A stretch of 64,000 bases of DNA. Origin: Sporopachydermia quercuum. Taxonomy: Eukaryota; Ascomycota; Sporopachydermiomycetes; Sporopachydermiales; Sporopachydermiaceae. This document shows positions 63,183-64,000 of the stretch, piece after piece. The position numbers and the translations under genes are program-made. A model generated the notes under the pieces. It had not been told where the DNA came from. It searched no databases and saw only the letters and a list, made by a program, of their open reading frames with translations. Every line of letters begins with the position of its first letter. Positions within the stretch are counted from its first letter, which is position 1. The DNA lies in contig BCGN01000012.1 in assembly GCA_001599295.1 (NCBI GenBank), positions 248,001 to 312,000 on the forward strand, read 5' to 3'.

Positions 63183-64000
63183 ATGTCTTCCACTGCACAA
63201 GAAAGCAGGGAACCCATTGCTCAACACCTCAGCCATCAATATGAAAAAGAAACTACAGCTAATGAACTAACCATAGACATTTCAAACAATTCCAACAAAC
63301 CATGTAGCAGCCAAATTATTTCCAAATCGGAATCAACAGGAGTTTTGACTAAATTTTGTCTTTTGCCTCAGTATTATGACCCCAAGGCTACTAAACATAT
63401 TTACAAGATGATCATACTCGCGGTCCTAGCATTAGCTACCGTTGTTGCACCAATGGGCACAGATGTTTTCCTACCAGCAATTGCTGATATTGCTCAAGAC
63501 CTGAACACAACTCATGATATGGTAAATATATCACTTGGTATTTATATGATAGCGCTAGGAGTATTTCCGTTATGGTGGTCATCGTTTTCCGAAAAATATG
63601 GCCGACGGTTTGTCTATTTGATATCTTTCAGCTTTTTCACCCTGCTTACTATTGGTTCGGCTTTATCTACATCTATTGGAATGTTAATAGTTTTCCGAGG
63701 TCTCTCTGGCGGATGTGCAGGCTCTGTTCAAAGTGTAGGTGCCGGATCAATTGGCGATTTATTTAAACCAACGAGACGGGGAAGAGCAATGGGTTGGTAT
63801 TACTTTGGAAGTTTATGTGGGCCACTTCTTGCACCAATATTCAGTGGAGCCATGACGAAAAAGTGGGGCTGGAGATCAACAATGTGGTTGATGGTAATTG
63901 TGGGAGCTGTCTTGACAGTTCTACTATTTTTATTTGTTCCTGAGACATATATTCTACCAGTTAAGGAGAGCACCCAAGGGTATCGTGAGGAGATAATTGA
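63183..64000 (+). CDS. MFS drug:H+ antiporter, DHA1 type, 5' part only
   Basis: The gene is cut by the right edge; 272 codons are visible. A hydrophilic N-terminus of about 75 residues is followed by six membrane spans: MIILAVLALATVVAPMGTDV, ISLGIYMIALGVFPLWWSSF, VYLISFSFFTLLTIGSAL, IGMLIVFRGLSGGCAGSVQS, WYYFGSLCGPLLAPIFSG and TMWLMVIVGAVLTVLLFLFV. Family signs are DVFLPAIADIAQDLNTTHD after span 1, motif A-like SSFSEKYGRRF between spans 2 and 3, SVGAGSIGDLF with RRGRAMG, and PETY after span 6. This is the layout of fungal DHA1 multidrug or polyamine/quinidine exporters (Qdr, Aqr1, Dtr1 and Flr1 groups). The substrate cannot be told from half a protein. Start chosen at 63183, the first ATG of the open frame. 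Confidence 0.9.
   Translation, partial: MSSTAQESREPIAQHLSHQYEKETTANELTIDISNNSNKPCSSQIISKSESTGVLTKFCLLPQYYDPKATKHIYKMIILAVLALATVVAPMGTDVFLPAIADIAQDLNTTHDMVNISLGIYMIALGVFPLWWSSFSEKYGRRFVYLISFSFFTLLTIGSALSTSIGMLIVFRGLSGGCAGSVQSVGAGSIGDLFKPTRRGRAMGWYYFGSLCGPLLAPIFSGAMTKKWGWRSTMWLMVIVGAVLTVLLFLFVPETYILPVKESTQGYREEII

Noticed and set aside
1-64000. Mobile elements, LTRs, virus-like elements, tRNA and rRNA genes, CRISPR arrays
   Set aside because: No transposase, integrase, reverse transcriptase or capsid-like ORF, no long repeats and no tRNA promoter boxes were seen on either strand.

Overview
The window is nuclear DNA of an AT-rich budding yeast (Saccharomycotina). All recognisable products are orthologues of yeast housekeeping proteins. 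Introns carry yeast signals: GTATGT/GTAAGT-type donors, TACTAAC-like branch points and short distances to the acceptor. CTG codons fall where Leu is expected (for example in EMC3 and CCT5), which argues against the CUG-Ser clade. Nine genes appear spliced and hold about 22 introns between them. Together with an O-GlcNAc-transferase-type gene and a GH125 mannosidase, both absent from Saccharomyces cerevisiae, this suggests a lineage outside Saccharomycetaceae, possibly an early-diverging one. The species cannot be named from the sequence alone.

Layout. 1-2342: no convincing gene. 2343-14397: a Gln-rich, basic, probably nuclear protein; UBX5; the mitochondrial helicase IRC3; and GPI8 of the GPI transamidase. 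14572-18531: a TPR/OGT glycosyltransferase, then a 2.2 kb gene-poor stretch with a decayed coding-like patch. 20718-30386: a BIG1/VOA1-type ER protein, MED18, VMA21 (three exons), ERG24, NOP7 and a PRCC-family gene (two exons). 31075-35450: RPA12 (three exons), LIA1 and ARP3 (four exons, one of only 4 nt). A 2.7 kb intergenic region leads to KCH1 (38117). 39954-48172: COA3 (three exons), CCT5 (three exons, one of 18 nt), EMC3, ADD66 (two exons) and NPA3. 48354-54519: a tiny ORF, the GH125 mannosidase, a poorly resolved coding-like region and IMO32 (five exons, one abnormal donor). 55489-64000: an unknown membrane protein, an unknown six-exon gene, IRC19, NMA1 and the 5' part of a DHA1 drug:H+ antiporter that runs off the right edge.

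How the genes relate. They are scattered housekeeping functions, not a cluster or an operon-like system. Small themes can be seen: V-ATPase assembly (VMA21 near a VOA1/BIG1-type gene), ER/GPI/membrane biogenesis (GPI8, EMC3, ERG24), ribosome production (NOP7, RPA12), proteostasis (UBX5, CCT5, ADD66, NPA3) and mitochondria (IRC3, COA3, IMO32, IRC19). Several promoters share an unusual (TTA)TGGGACA(C) element about 230-390 bp upstream of the start codon. I found no transposon, LTR element, virus-like element, rRNA, tRNA or CRISPR array.

Most interesting items: the 4-nt ARP3 micro-exon, the IMO32 exon that lacks a GT donor, the shared GGGACAC promoter element, the intact OGT in a budding yeast and the unidentified intron-rich gene at 56462-58488. 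All splice junctions were read by eye from the sequence and reading-frame continuity. None is confirmed by RNA data.
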